A DNA stretch of 64,000 bases, from contig OX387190.1 of NCBI GenBank assembly GCA_947561395.2, positions 15,494,858-15,558,857 on the forward strand. Reading direction: 5' to 3'. Position numbers and translations under genes: made by a program. The notes under the pieces are model-generated. The model was not told where the DNA came from. It made no database searches and saw only the letters and a list, made by a program, of their open reading frames with translations. This stretch comes from Buxus sempervirens (taxonomy: Eukaryota; Streptophyta; Magnoliopsida; Buxales; Buxaceae). Positions 37,635-49,262 of the stretch are shown one piece after another (the first letter of the stretch is position 1; each line of letters starts with the position of its first letter).

Positions 37635-37975
37635 GAAATAACGCGCCAGACCTGTTTCTTTGTAAATATAGGCAAACGCCCAGACGCACTCGCCCATAAC
37701 GTGCGCGCGTTGATATTAAATATGTGTACAACATAGGGAATTTTTTAAAGGGTACCTTCGGTTTATGTTTGGGGTACCTCAGGCAAAATGTGGGGATACC
37801 TCATGCAAAAAAGCGGGGGTACCCAAGCCCAAAGTGAACGTTCGAGCATTCACGAGAACGTGCGCGTGTCGATATTAAATATGTGTAGTACCTAGGGCCT
37901 CTTAACTTTTTTAAAGGGTCCCAACGGGTTTTTAAAAGGTCCCTTCGGTTTTTTAAAGGGAACCTTCGGTTTATG
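37635..37975. repeat. GGTACC units with two CpG-rich segments
   Basis: CpG segments at 37639-37713 ('acgtgcgcgcgttgatatt') and 37835-37872 ('acgtgcgcgtgtcgatatt') alternate with short GGTACC units. The phrase 'gatattaaatatgtgta' occurs in both. Confidence 0.65.
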
Positions 37976-38330
37976 TTGTGCACACATGTATGTACATTTG
38001 TATATGTGTGTACACATGATTATACACATGTGTGTACATGTGTATACATGTACCCATGTGTGTACATGTGTACACAGGTACATGTGTGTACACATATACA
38101 TGTATATATGTGTACACATGTACACATGTGGATATGTGCACACATGTACACGTGTGTACACACATGTGCACATGTGTGTACATTTGTACACACACATGTA
38201 CATGTACATACATGTGAACAGATGTACACATGTGTACACATGTATGTACATGTACACGTACAAGAACATATACTTGTGTACATGTACATATACGTATATA
38301 TACACACACACAAATATATGTCTATATAAA
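37976..38330. repeat. ACATGTGTACAC self-complementary minisatellite
   Basis: Dense ACATGT, TGTACA and GTGTACAC palindromes read almost the same on both strands. The reading frames within it (MCTHVHTCV-like on both strands) are low-complexity artefacts. Confidence 0.9.
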
Positions 38331-38517
38331 CACACATATATGTCTATCACACACACATATATGTATATATACGAAAACACATATACACACACACATATAT
38401 ATGTACATTTACACACCCACATATATATACACACATATATGTATATACAAATATATGTATATACAAACATATATGGATATATACACATATATATACATAG
38501 ATACATAGTGTGTGTAT

Positions 38518-38552
<35 letters not shown>
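38331..38552. repeat. ACACATATATG microsatellite and (CA)n tract
   Basis: ACACACATATATG-type repeats at 38331-38510 lead into an almost uninterrupted (CA)n at about 38517-38552. Confidence 0.9.
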
Positions 38553-38554
<2 letters not shown>

Positions 38555-38589
38555 CAAGATTACGAAACTCCCAAATAAAAAAATTTGCC

Positions 38590-38876
38590 TAAAAAAATGG
38601 TAAAGGTACCCCCTGTAGAAAATAGGTACCCCACAATGAAACATTAAGGTACACACCCTTATACTGAAGGTACCACAGGAAAAAATTATTAACAAACTTC
38701 AACACGCGAACGGTCCTTTTGAAAGCGCGCGCGTCAGTTGTCTTCTTCAGTCGGAACGTTCGCGCGTTAGAGATCAACGTCCGCGCGTTGACGTCTGTTC
38801 GCCTTTCCTTCTCCGGGGTACCTTCGTATTATATCCTGGGGTACCTTAGTTTTAATTGGGGTACCTGTTGAATACC
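38590..38876. repeat. Foldback module with CpG core
   Basis: Reverse GGTACCCC units (38606-38690), a core at 38701-38797 ('aacacgcgaacgg' ... 'aacgtccgcgcgttgacg') and forward GGTACCTT units to 38876. The orientation matches the modules at 43231 and 44113. Confidence 0.8.
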
Positions 38877-39385
38877 TTAATATATGCGTGTGTACATGTA
38901 CATACATGTATACAAATATATACAAGTAAGCCGGTACACATCAAAAAATGTACTTACATGTGTACACAAGTACACACATGTATACATAGGTATACATGTG
39001 CGTGCGTGCGTACATGTACATGTACACAAGTATATGTTCATGTACATGTACATGTACACACATGTGTACACATGTACACACATGTCTACATCTGTACACA
39101 GATGTACATGTACATGTGTGTGTACATTCATGTACTTGTGTACACATATATACATGTACATGTGTACACAAATGTACATGTGTACACACATGTACACACA
39201 TCGGCACATGTGTACACACATGTACATGTGTGCACATATACACATGTGTACATGTGTAAACAGATGACAATGTACATGTGTACATGTGTGTACACATATA
39301 TACATGTACATGTGTACACACACATGTGCATATGTAAAGGTTCACGAACACATGTTAGTGCACATGTACATGTGTACACGTGTAG
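38877..39385. repeat. ACATGTGTACAC minisatellite
   Basis: About 0.5 kb of self-complementary repeats. It begins with 'accttaatatatgcgtgtgtacatg', the same border as at 43535 and 44565, and ends 'cacgtgtagga'. Confidence 0.9.
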
Positions 39386-39495
39386 GATACCTAAGGTACA
39401 TCAGCAAATAAGCCAAAGGTGCCCCCAAATGATAACTTACGGTAGCCACAATTATGAAGCAAAGTATGGAATAGGTACCCCCAATAAAACGTAGG
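39386..39495. repeat. GGTACC array with the conserved CTTCATAATTGTGGCTACC box
   Basis: It contains 'aagccaaaggtgcccccaaa' and the reverse of CTTCATAATTGTGGCTACC. The same box occurs at about 44210, 49150, 50040, 51830 and 53600. It is split by the solo LTR at 39496 (GTAGG) and continues at 43231. Confidence 0.75.
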
Positions 39496-40149
39496 TGTAA
39501 CGCCCCGAATCCGGGTCTATTTTTTTTTTTCATTTTGACTCGGATCAAGGCATTAACTTGTGGTACATTACAATAAGTTCAAATATAAGGAAATAAAGAA
39601 CTAAGATTTATCAGAGTACTAGGAAGCTTAAATCATTTATTAGAAGCTGAGTCATCCGATTACATTAACTAATCAAATGAAAGGCAACTACAAATTTAAC
39701 TAACTCTTAATATCCTACAAAATCATCTATTACGATTCCACTAAAATAAATACAACTATATAAAATCATCCTACTCTTTTCATATGAAATTTCTAGACTT
39801 CAACCCACTATCTGTCTAACCCGTGGCGTCCTCTCCAAGATAACCTGAAAAAGTAGAATATGAAGTAGGGGTGAGATACAACTATCTCAGTAGGTAACAC
39901 ATGCATGCTAGAAACAGTTTATATATAAAAGTAATCATTCATGCATGATAAAATAATCAGGTAGTCACGGTCGATAATAAGAACGATTAATCACCACAGG
40001 AAACCAACATCTAATCAGTGTTTGGAATAAAGAGAGTTTATTATGTAACCTTCGTTTCAATTAGAAAAGCAATGTAATATAAATCAAACTCTTCTGATTC
40101 AAATGTAGATCATGTCATTCATAATTAATAGTAAGTCTCAATCTCATAA

Positions 40150-41238
40150 CAACATTCTCCCATGTAGGATGCAATCACGCAGTAATCACATCTACCCTAC
40201 ATGAGGTCTCTCCCGCAGGAGTCATCATATCTCACCCGCAGGTGGTAATCACATACATCTCCCTTGTGGGATGCAATCACATCGTGATTACATCTCCCCC
40301 ACAAGAGGTCACATCTCTCCCGCAGGAGGTCACATATCTCCCCTGTGGGATGCAATCCAATCAGGATCACATCTCCCCCAACAGGAGGTCTCATCTCACC
40401 CGCAGGTGGTCTCTCCCCTGTGGGATGCAATCCAATCAGGATCACATCTCCCCCAACAGGAGGTCTCATCTCTCCCGCAGGAGGTCATCTCACCCGCAGG
40501 TGGTCTCTCCCCTGTGGGATGCAATCCAATCAGGATCACATCTCCCCCAACAGGAGGTCACATCTCTCCCGCAGGAGGTCATCTCACCCGCAGGTGGTCT
40601 CTCCCCTGTGGGATGCAATCCAATCAGGATCACATCTCCCCCAACAGGAGGTCACATCTCTCCCGCAGGAGGTCTCTCACCCGCAGGTGGTCTCTCCCCT
40701 GTGGGATGCAATCCAATCAGGATCACATCTCCCCCAACAGGAGGTCACATCTCTCCCGCAGGAGGTCATCTCACCCGCAGGTGGTCTCTCCCCTGTGGGA
40801 TGCAATCCAATCAGGATCACATCTCCCCCAACAGGAGGTCACATCTCTCCCGCAGGAGGTCTCTCACCCGCAGGTGGTCTCTCCCCTGTGGGATGCAATC
40901 CAATCAGGATCACATCTCCCCCAACAGGAGGTCACATCTCTCCCGCAGGAGGTCATCTCACCCGCAGGTGGTCTCTCCCCTGTGGGATGCAATCCAATCA
41001 GGATCACATCTCCCCCAACAGGAGGTCACATCTCTCCCGCAGGAGGTCTCTCCCCTGTGGGATGCAATCCACTCAGGATCACATCTCCCCCAACAGGAGG
41101 TCTCATCTCACCCGCAGGTGGTCTCTCCCCTGTGGGATGCAATCCAATCAGGATCACATCTCCCCCAACAGGAGGTCTCATCTCTCCCGCAGGAGGTCAT
41201 CTCACCCGCAGGTGGTCACATATCTCATCCGCAGATGA
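40150..41238. repeat. 93/94-bp minisatellite, about ten units
   Basis: The phrase CTCCCCTGTGGGATGC recurs at 40338, 40413, 40507, 40601, 40694, 40788, 40881, 40975, 41050 and 41125, giving spacings of 75, 94, 94, 93, 94, 93, 94, 75 and 75. All three plus-strand frames stay open for about 300 codons or more, but this follows from the repeat and is not evidence of a gene. Confidence 0.95.
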
Positions 41239-41825
41239 TACAATCTCTTATAGCCATCATGGCATTCAGTCCACAGTCCAATTATATTTTCAGAAGGAAA
41301 TTACCTATATAGAATCCTTGTAACCATTTCAAGTGAATTTGATCATCTTTAAACCCCAAATTGTACTAAATCATAAAACAAGGTGGTTAAATATCTAATA
41401 TGAACCTTTTAGTGTAAGTGGCCTTCAGGGACACATTAAGAATAATCTTAGAGAAGTGTTACAAGGGGTGGAAATCCAAATACCCTATTTTATAATGATT
41501 TAGGGACTATGAATGTCATAAAGTTCTCAAAATACATTTTGGATGAATGAAATAGTCTTAGGATCCCTAATAAGGTCACCATACCAATTATCAATCAATT
41601 CTGAGACAAAAAGTTTCGGACCCCAAAAATATTCTAAGTCTAGTTAAAAACGCTGACTTTTGGTATATAATTTTTCTAGACAAATCGACAAGGAGTTTCG
41701 AGCTCAAATTTTGGTTGTAGTCTATTGAAGGGTAAACACATCTCCTACAATTTTATGGGTTCCTGAATCACTCATCTGGGTATTAAACCCAAACCGGGCT
41801 TTTTGATAAAAACCGGGATTTAGGC

Positions 41826-41986
41826 ATGAACTGGAAAGTTGACTTTTTATTGGCTGGGAATTAGACCTTGGAAGTATTTTTATTGGTTCCAAATGGGGGG
41901 TAAAACCTTATTTACATGTAAAGACTTAAGTAAATGGAGCAATAAATACACAGGACATTTACTTAAATGTCTTTCATGTAATAAGG
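41826..41986. repeat. Hairpin block shared with the other LTR family
   Basis: 'gaactggaaagttgactttt', an 'aaatgggggg' run and the stem CTTATTTACATGTAA ... TTCATGTAATAAG form the reverse complement of the order hairpin, poly-C, 'aaaagtcaactttc' seen at 5818-5990. Relative to each LTR's sense strand the orientation is the same. Confidence 0.7.
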
Positions 41987-43230
41987 GTGCTATGCGAGAG
42001 GCTTGGCTTGTCTGGGAAAAGGTTGGAGAAGAAAAGGGGATGAAAAACTGTCGAAATTGCATTTTTTTGCTAGAGCGCCTAGGATCGCTCAGGATCGCCT
42101 AGGCGGTCAAAGGTCGGCGGTAGTACAAAATAGGTCGCCCGCGGTCCGTCTTCAAGCGATATTCGGCGGCCTTAAATTTTACACTAGCGCTGAGGATCGC
42201 CGAGCGCAGAGAGGTAGGCGGTCTCCCAAAAACGAACATACAATGTTTAGAAATCTGATTTTTCATGTCCAGGATGATTCTAACATAATTATATGAATGA
42301 TATCAAGCTAAATACATGTATATATAACATTAAAACATGCAATACGATCGATCAACCTCCAAAACACAAAACGAAACGGAAATCGGTGCTACCTACCTCC
42401 GTCCGCTCACGATCCTTTCTTCTTCCAACCAGAGACTTCCTCTCCTCTTCGTAGGCAAGAGATGTTCCAGGAACGGTGAGAAACCAGAGATATGCCCTCT
42501 TCCTCCTTCTTCTCGGTCTCCCTTTCTCTCTCTCGTTCTTCTTCTCTTCCGCCGCAGCCCCAAACTTCAATGCCCAAGACTCTCTACGAATGCAACTAAA
42601 AGTATTAAACCCTATTTTATTCTTCCCTGATCCCACGCATCTCCCTAGGATCAGGTTCCATACTTACCCATCCATTAGACTTAATAAGGACCGTTAATCC
42701 ACTCTTTCCTTGATATCTCACGATCCAACGGTTAGATCTGCGTCAAACTCCGGATCTCCTCTATCAGTGTGATCATCAATAATTATAATTAATATCCTTC
42801 AACAAAATTCTCCTCTCCTCGACTTCAGGTTTCAAATCAAGTATAACTACCAATACGCCATTATTCCAATTACTAAGCTTTAAATATCATGGTTAATAGA
42901 CAATCTAAACCCCAATTTAAATCTATTATTATTTCTCAAGTCTAATAACAATTTTAATTAATGTATTTAATTATTTAAAGCTAATTAATGTGAATTGACC
43001 GAAATACCCTTCTCTTAATATTTTCACATCTACCCATTCAATTTCTTCCGAAATTTCCATGTTTATTCTCTTTGTCATTATTAGTCCGTTATACATCCCG
43101 AACGAATTATAAGTACCCCAAATCATTCCTTTATATTAAATCCCCAATTTATTTTGACAAATTCATTGACACTCCAAATATTCGTATTAAATTTTTATTT
43201 ATTTATTTACTGAAAATTTGGGGTTTTACA

Positions 43231-43534
43231 GTAGGTACCCCAAAAATAATACGAAGGTACCCAATAAGTAAGGCGAAGGTACCCAATATAAGGAATTAAT
43301 AAGAAACGTAAATGCGCGGACGTTAAGGTCCAACGCGTGAACGTTTAAGATATAAAAGCGCGCGCGTCAGATGTCTTCTTAAGCCGGAACGTTCGCGCGT
43401 TAGAAATAAACGTCTGCGCGTTGATGTCTGTTCGCCTTTCCTTCTACGGGGTACCTTAGCCTTAACAGCGGGGTACCTTTGTATTAAATCCTGGGGTACC
43501 TTGGTTTTAATTGGGGTACCTGTTGCCTACCTTA
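43231..43534. repeat. Foldback module with TATAAAAG in its CpG core
   Basis: Reverse GGTACCC units (43236-43285), a core at 43311-43424 with TATAAAAG at 43351-43358 beside GCGCGCGCG, then forward GGTACCTT units (43450-43520). Confidence 0.85.
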
Positions 43535-44112
43535 ATATATGCGTGTGCACATGTACATACAGGTGTACACATATATACAAGTAAGCTGGTGCACATCAAA
43601 AAATGAACTTACATGTGTGGACTTATGTGAGTGCGTACATGTACATGTACACAAGTATATGTTCTTGTACGTGTACATGTACACACATGTGTACATATGT
43701 ACACACATGTCTTCATCTGTACACAGATGTACATGTACATGTGTGTGTACAAATGTACATGTACATGTGTGTGTACAAATGTACACACATGTGTACTTGT
43801 GTACACATTTCGACATGTGTACTTGTCTACACATATATACATGTACATGTGTACACAAATGTACATGTGTACACACATGTACCTGTGTACACATGTACAC
43901 ACATGGGCACATGTGTACACACATGTACATGTGTGCACATATATACATGTGTACATGTGTAACCAGATGGCAATGTACATGTGTACACATGTACACACAT
44001 GTGTACATGTGTGTACACATATATACATGTACATGTGTAGACACACATGTGCATATGAAAAGGTTCATGTACACATGTTAGTGCACATGTACATGTGTAC
44101 ACGTGTACATGG
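43535..44112. repeat. ACATGTGTACAC minisatellite
   Basis: About 0.58 kb. It has the same borders as the tracts at 38877 and 44565 and is rich in GTGTACAC palindromes. Confidence 0.92.
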
Positions 44113-44564
44113 ATCAGGTACCCAAAGAATTTAGACCAAGGGCACCCCTCAAATAATGCTAAGGTACATCAGCAAATAAGCCAAAGGTGCCCCCAAATGA
44201 TAACTTACGGTAGCCACAATTATGAAGCCAAGTATGGAATAGGTACCCCGAATAAAACGTGGGTACCCCAAAAATAATACGAAGGTACCCTATACGTAAG
44301 TCGAAGGTACCCAATATAAGGAATTACTAAGAAACGTTAACGCGCGGACGTTAAGGTCCAACGCGCGAACGTTTAAGCTATAAAAGCGCGCGCGTCAGTT
44401 GTATTCTTAAGCCGGAACGTTTGCGCGTTAGAAATCAACGTCCGCGCATTGACGTCTGTTCATCTTTCCTTCTACGGGGTACCTTCGCCTTAACAGCGGG
44501 GTACCTTCGTATTACATCCTGGGGTACCTTGGTTTTAATTGGGGTACCTGTTGCCTACCTTAAT
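44113..44564. repeat. Foldback module with TATAAAAG in its CpG core
   Basis: Reverse GGTACC units include the CTTCATAATTGTGGCTACC box in reverse (about 44210). The core at 44335-44454 has outer arms ACGCGCGGACGTTA and AACGTCCGCGCATT, inner arms AACGCGCGAACGTT and AACGTTTGCGCGTT, and TATAAAAG at 44389-44396. Forward GGTACC units follow. Confidence 0.87.
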
Positions 44565-45122
44565 ATATGCGTGTGTACATGTACATACACGTGTACACAT
44601 ATATACAAGTAAGCCGGTACACATCAAAAAATGAACTTACATGTGTGTACACAAGTAGACACATGTATATGCAGGTATACATGTGTGTGTGTGCGTACAT
44701 GTACATGTACACAAGTATATGTTCTTGTACGTGTACATGTACACACATGTGTACACATGTACACACGTCTACATCTGTACACAGATGTACATGTACATGT
44801 GTGTGTACAAATGTAAACACATGTGCACATGTGTACACACATGTACATGTGTGCACATGTACACATGTGTCCATGTGTACACATGTATGTACATGTACAT
44901 GTCTACGCATATATACATGTACATGTGTACACATGTACACACATGTGTACATGAGTGTGCACATGTGCACATGTGTACATGTGTACGCATATAGACATGT
45001 ACATGTGTATACATATACACATGTGTACATGTGTAAACAGATGTACATGTACATGTGTACACATGTATACACATGTGTACATGTGTGTACGCATGTACAT
45101 GTGTACATGTGTACGCACATAT
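44565..45122. repeat. ACATGTGTACAC minisatellite
   Basis: About 0.56 kb of self-complementary repeats, the last tract of the forward-oriented arm before the orientation switch. Confidence 0.92.
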
Positions 45123-45430
45123 AGGTAAGGCGAAGCTACCCCAAAGAAGGAATTAATAAGAAATGAAAAAGCGTGGACGTTATGGTCCAAGGCGCGAACG
45201 TTTAAGCTATAAAGGAAGAGAACGCGCAAGCGTTTTCTAGAAAGTTCGCGCGTTGAAGTTCTTTAGGCAGAACATTTACTGAGGTACTTTCGGTATAACG
45301 GGGTGTACCTCAAACTTCCATGGGGGACCCCCTAAATTTTACAAGGGGTACACATACTAGATTTTTGGGTTTATTTATTTATTTTTGGGACACCTACAGG
45401 CTTGTATTGGAGGGGGGGGGGGGGTACCTA
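45123..45430. repeat. Foldback module ending in poly-G
   Basis: The core at 45171-45258 has 'gctataaaggaag' in place of the GCGCGC centre. Forward GGTACC/GGGGTACAC units follow, then a run of about 15 G's just before 'tacc' at 45425. Confidence 0.75.
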
Positions 45431-45516
45431 AAGGCTTATATATTCTCATAGATTTATACATATATATAAGGGTATTGGATTTTATATACATATATATATG
45501 TATATGTATATGTATG

Positions 45517-45575
<59 letters not shown>

Positions 45576-45790
45576 ATAAGTAAGAAATTTATTTTTCTAA
45601 TACATTTAAATGTATATATGAAATTTTCTTAAATATATATGAAAATTTCTTATAGGTTGAGATAAATATATTTATATATCAATTGTTATATACATATATA
45701 TAAGTAAGAAATGTATAAGAAAGTTTATACATCTTTTATATAGATACATATATATGTATGTATGTATAAGAAATTTCTTATAAGAAAAAT
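45431..45790. repeat. A/T-rich spacer with (TA)n and GTAT repeats
   Basis: An uninterrupted (TA)n at about 45518-45567 is surrounded by TATATGTATG and palindromic 'aagaaatttctta' units. It lies near the point where the surrounding module order switches orientation. Confidence 0.85.
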
Positions 45791-46241
45791 TTCATGTACA
45801 CATGTTCATGCACATGCACACATGTGTACAGATGCACACACATACACGTACATGTACACACGCGTACGTAGTTGTATGTACATCTTATGGGTGTATGTAT
45901 CACATATATGCATATATAAAGCAGGGTACCATCCTGTTTGCATCTGGGGTATCCCCCAGATCAGCCCATTGTAACCCCCATACAAGCCTTTAGTTGTTCC
46001 AAAAAAAAAGTCACAAATCAAATATGGGTACCCCCTGTAAAATTCAGGTACACCCCATGGAAGATTGGGTACACCGCATTATAACGAAGGTACCTGAGTA
46101 AATGCTCTGCTCAAAGAACTTCAACACGCGGCCGTTCTTCTAAACGCTCGCGCGTTATCTTCTTTTATAGCTTCAACGTTCGCGCGTTGGACTTTCACAT
46201 CCGCGCGTATTCGTTTCTTGGTAATTCCTTTTATGGGGTAC
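45791..46241. repeat. Short ACATGT tract and left part of a foldback module
   Basis: 45791-45880 is a short minisatellite. 45925-46095 has reverse GGTACC units. The core at 46122-46210 has 'cttttatagc' at about 46163 (TATAAAAG on the minus strand). The segment matches 51370-51740 in the same orientation. The module is cut at GGTAC by the LTR at 46242 and resumes at 49066. Confidence 0.8.
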
Positions 46242-48003
46242 TGTGAGACATGGAAATGTCATCTAGGATGACTTCTGATATCGTCATGCGGGGATCAATA
46301 AAAGTTATGAGTTGCCACCATCCATGTTAAGGTGTGAATGGACACCAAAGGGTTCATAGATGCTAAATAGAGCCAAAGTAGCTCTAATACAAGGAAAAAA
46401 TCCAGAGATCAGGTAAGGGGAATTATTTATGAGCGGGGGAAGGTGTTAGACACCTCCACTCATCTGTCTAAGACGGTTGCCACATGCTTGTTTATGCTAA
46501 GGATTGTTTGCTAATCAAAAGGGACAAGGATTGCTTAAAAGTAAGCAAAATGTGAGTGATTATTCCACATGAGTAGTCCAATAAATATGAACTCTCTCCA
46601 TGGATATATCACCTCTTAGAACTTCATGAGTGAATAAAAATCAAGGTGAAAATTGAAGCAAAACCAATTTAAGGCAAATTTGGAAAAATCTGGCTAAAAG
46701 AGCTTGAAAGCTTTGATTAACCATAACTCATTCAATTTAAATCTAAATCCATTGAAATCAAAGCCATTTGAAAACTGGTATATAGCAGAGTATATAGTAA
46801 AAAATTCAGCTCAATCCGACTTAAAATGAGAGAGAAACCATATCTGAAATCTGCTGTTATAACTCAGAAAAAGCGATGAGTAGGCATTTTCAAAGTCCTA
46901 TTCGTGGAGTTTGGCTCAATAACAATCCATGAAAATTGGTATGGAGGAAGTATGTGGTGCCATATTTCCAAAGAAATAAGCCTCACCCCAAACTCTATCT
47001 GGATGTGGCTTGTGTGCTCTCTTGAACAGGCCTAGAAGACCACAGATTAGCTCTGGACTATGCCAGCGAGCAGCTCTGAGTCCATCAAACACACAAGCCT
47101 CAAATCAAATCGAAATCTGCTGAAACCAATTGGAGATGAAAATAGACTTCTTAAGGAAAACTCAAAAACTGAAATCACTCGAAACGGATTAAAATTGAGC
47201 AAATGGTGCACCACCAAAGCGGCAAGTTCAGCAATCTGTGCTGAACTGACTTACAGACTTTGAACAGATGGTGTCAAAAATTGGCTTCATAAAAGTAAAC
47301 GAAATTTTCTTGATATAAACTAGACATGCTCATCTATCTCATGTCTTTGGAATCACTCAAAAATTCATCCGGAGGATGAAGTTAGACAAGCCACAGATGC
47401 TGCCCTGTTTTGAAGTTTTTGAAGAGGAAACCAAAACTAGTGCAAGTGAATTCGACCAAAACTCTTAAAAACCAACAAAAACAAACTCATGAATTTCCAG
47501 AATTCATTCTGAAGCAAATGATTCCAAATTTCCCGTATTAAACATGGAAATCCAAGATCTAGCTTATTTGATGAAAAATGTGAAAAGTGTGTGAATATAT
47601 GGAAATTCACTCTCTAGGAGAAGGATGGAATCCTTTGCTATTGATAGCAAGGATTCACATATTTTCTCCAGAAACAAGTGCAAAAAACATCAGAAAAACA
47701 TCCATAGGCTCAAAATAACCATTCTTTCTTCTTTTTCCCAAGGCTCTCTCTTCATGTTTTACGGCTAGAGAGGATTCCCAGGTACTTTGGAAGAGGTTTG
47801 GGGTTTCAAAAATGCACAAAGGGCCTTACACTACAGAAAGGTAGAAGAAGAGAGTGTTGGAAATGTAGAGAGGATGCTGGAAATGAAATGGAGCTTTACC
47901 TTTGGTAGCTTGAACACTTGAGGCAGCAATCTAGCAGAGTTTTCCTTCTTCTTGCAGAGCTTCCAAGCTTCAAATTATCAGCCATTTGCAAGAGGAGGAC
48001 CCC

Positions 48004-48013
48004 TCTATTTATA
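48004..48013 (+). promoter_or_regulatory. Probable LTR TATA box
   Basis: CTATTTATAG in the conserved 'gaggacccct-CTATTTATAG-gca' context; palindromes start about 200 bp downstream. Confidence 0.55.
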
Positions 48014-48214
48014 GGCAAAGCCCAGGGTAGAAGAGTCCCAAGGGTATGCCAAAAAAGCCTTCTAGATTATTCCAATTCTCCTTAAAGGCTTAAATTGGAG
48101 TAATTTAGCAAGTTTCGGAGGGTGAAATAGGGAATTCAAGTCCCTGAGAGAGAGGTAATATGCGTAAATAAGGCTCAGAAATCGAGCCATTTCGCAAATC
48201 CCCGAAACAGCCAA

Positions 48215-48480
48215 AACCGCATACACAGTGCGGTTTCCACAGAACCGTCACTATATGTGCGGTTTCTATGCAAATTCAACCCAACTGCACATACAGGGCG
48301 GTTCAATTCAGTTACGCTCGTCATGATTGCTGTCGACGTGGCTCAACGGCCGAAGCTTCCGGAAGCCACGTGACAACTCACGCGAGAAGCATGAACATCA
48401 ATCGTGCTGTATGCACGGTCGAAACTGCACACACAGGGTGGTTCAGACCAAATTAACCGAAACCGCACATATACTGAGGT
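48215..48480. repeat. ACCGCA...TGCGGT palindrome array
   Basis: Units near 48217, 48247, 48283, 48425 and 48460 have the same type as 5575-5773, with several arms decayed. Confidence 0.7.
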
Positions 48481-48524
48481 CAACACATTTTTGGTTGGTT
48501 TTGAGCCTTAACAGCACAGGCCAG

Positions 48525-48629
48525 GCTTATTTACATGTAATATCGTTTAAGTAAATGTCCTTGTATTTTTTAATCTCCATTTACTTAAGATATTACATGT
48601 AAATAAGCAAACACCCCCCCCCCCCCCCC
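48525..48629. repeat. Hairpin followed by poly-C (16 C)
   Basis: Perfect outer arms as at 5818-5900; the C run is at 48614-48629. Confidence 0.87.
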
Positions 48630-49065
48630 ATTTGAATCTATTAAAAATATTTCCAGACCCAAATTCCAGGTGAATAAAAAGTCAACTTTCCAGTTCTAGG
48701 CTAAATTCCGATTTTTCAGGTCCGGTAAAAAGATTCAACATGTTAATACCAAGGTATTCGTCAAGATTTAAAATCTCAAAAAATTCATTAATGCAATAAC
48801 ATTGCTAAAAACCTAATTACCGGGAAAAATTATCTTCAAATCTTGCTTTAAAAAATACTTCATTTTCTGGGGTCAAAAGTCAACAAAATTCAACCCGAAA
48901 AAGTTTGACTTTGCATAAAATATTGAATTTGGGCCTTTTCCTTTGCGGCTTTGGATTCAAATGGGTTAAGGATCTCAAACCCAATGCTAAGAATTGAAAA
49001 TTCCAATAAAATATTTCTCTCCTTCAAGATTTATCCAAAAATCGTGCAATTTTGGGGTGTCTACA

Positions 49066-49262
49066 GGTACCTTCGCCTTACGTATAGGATACCTTCATAT
49101 TATTTGTGGGGTACCTGCATGTTATGTGGGGTACCCATACAGTACCTGGCTTCATAATTGTGGCTACCATAAGGCATCACTGAGGGGTACTTTTGACTTA
49201 TTTGTTGATGTACCTTAGGCTTAATTGGGGTGTGCCCTTGGTCTAAATTCTTTGGGTACCTG
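49066..49262. repeat. Right part of the foldback module cut at 46241
   Basis: Forward GGTACC units and the box 'CTTCATAATTGTGGCTACC' (about 49150) lead to the next minisatellite. Confidence 0.75.

Larger units (their letters stand above)
39496..43230 (-). mobile_element. Tekay-like solo LTR, reverse orientation
   Basis: It runs from TGTAACGCCCCGAATCCGGG to TTGGGGTTTTACA, 3735 bp, flanked by the perfect duplication GTAGG (39491-39495, 43231-43235). It shares termini and the 'atctcagtaggtaacacatg' segment (about 39882) with the full element's LTR. It is longer because of a 1-kb minisatellite. It also holds a hairpin block related to the other LTR family (41826-41986) and a GC-rich 'gcgcctaggatcgc' patch (42073-42215). 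Confidence 0.92.
46242..49065 (+). mobile_element. Complete solo LTR, TGTGAGACATGG family
   Basis: It runs from TGTGAGACATGG to GGGGTGTCTACA, 2824 bp, with the perfect duplication GGTAC (46237-46241, 49066-49070), so the target was a GGTACC unit. It is the reference copy for the pieces at 1-1494 and 3789-6356. No coding sequence is present. Confidence 0.93.

Noticed and set aside
40242-41323. Three overlapping plus-strand reading frames of 297-356 codons
   Set aside because: They are produced by a stop-free 93/94-bp minisatellite inside a solo LTR, with no start context, splice structure or domain.
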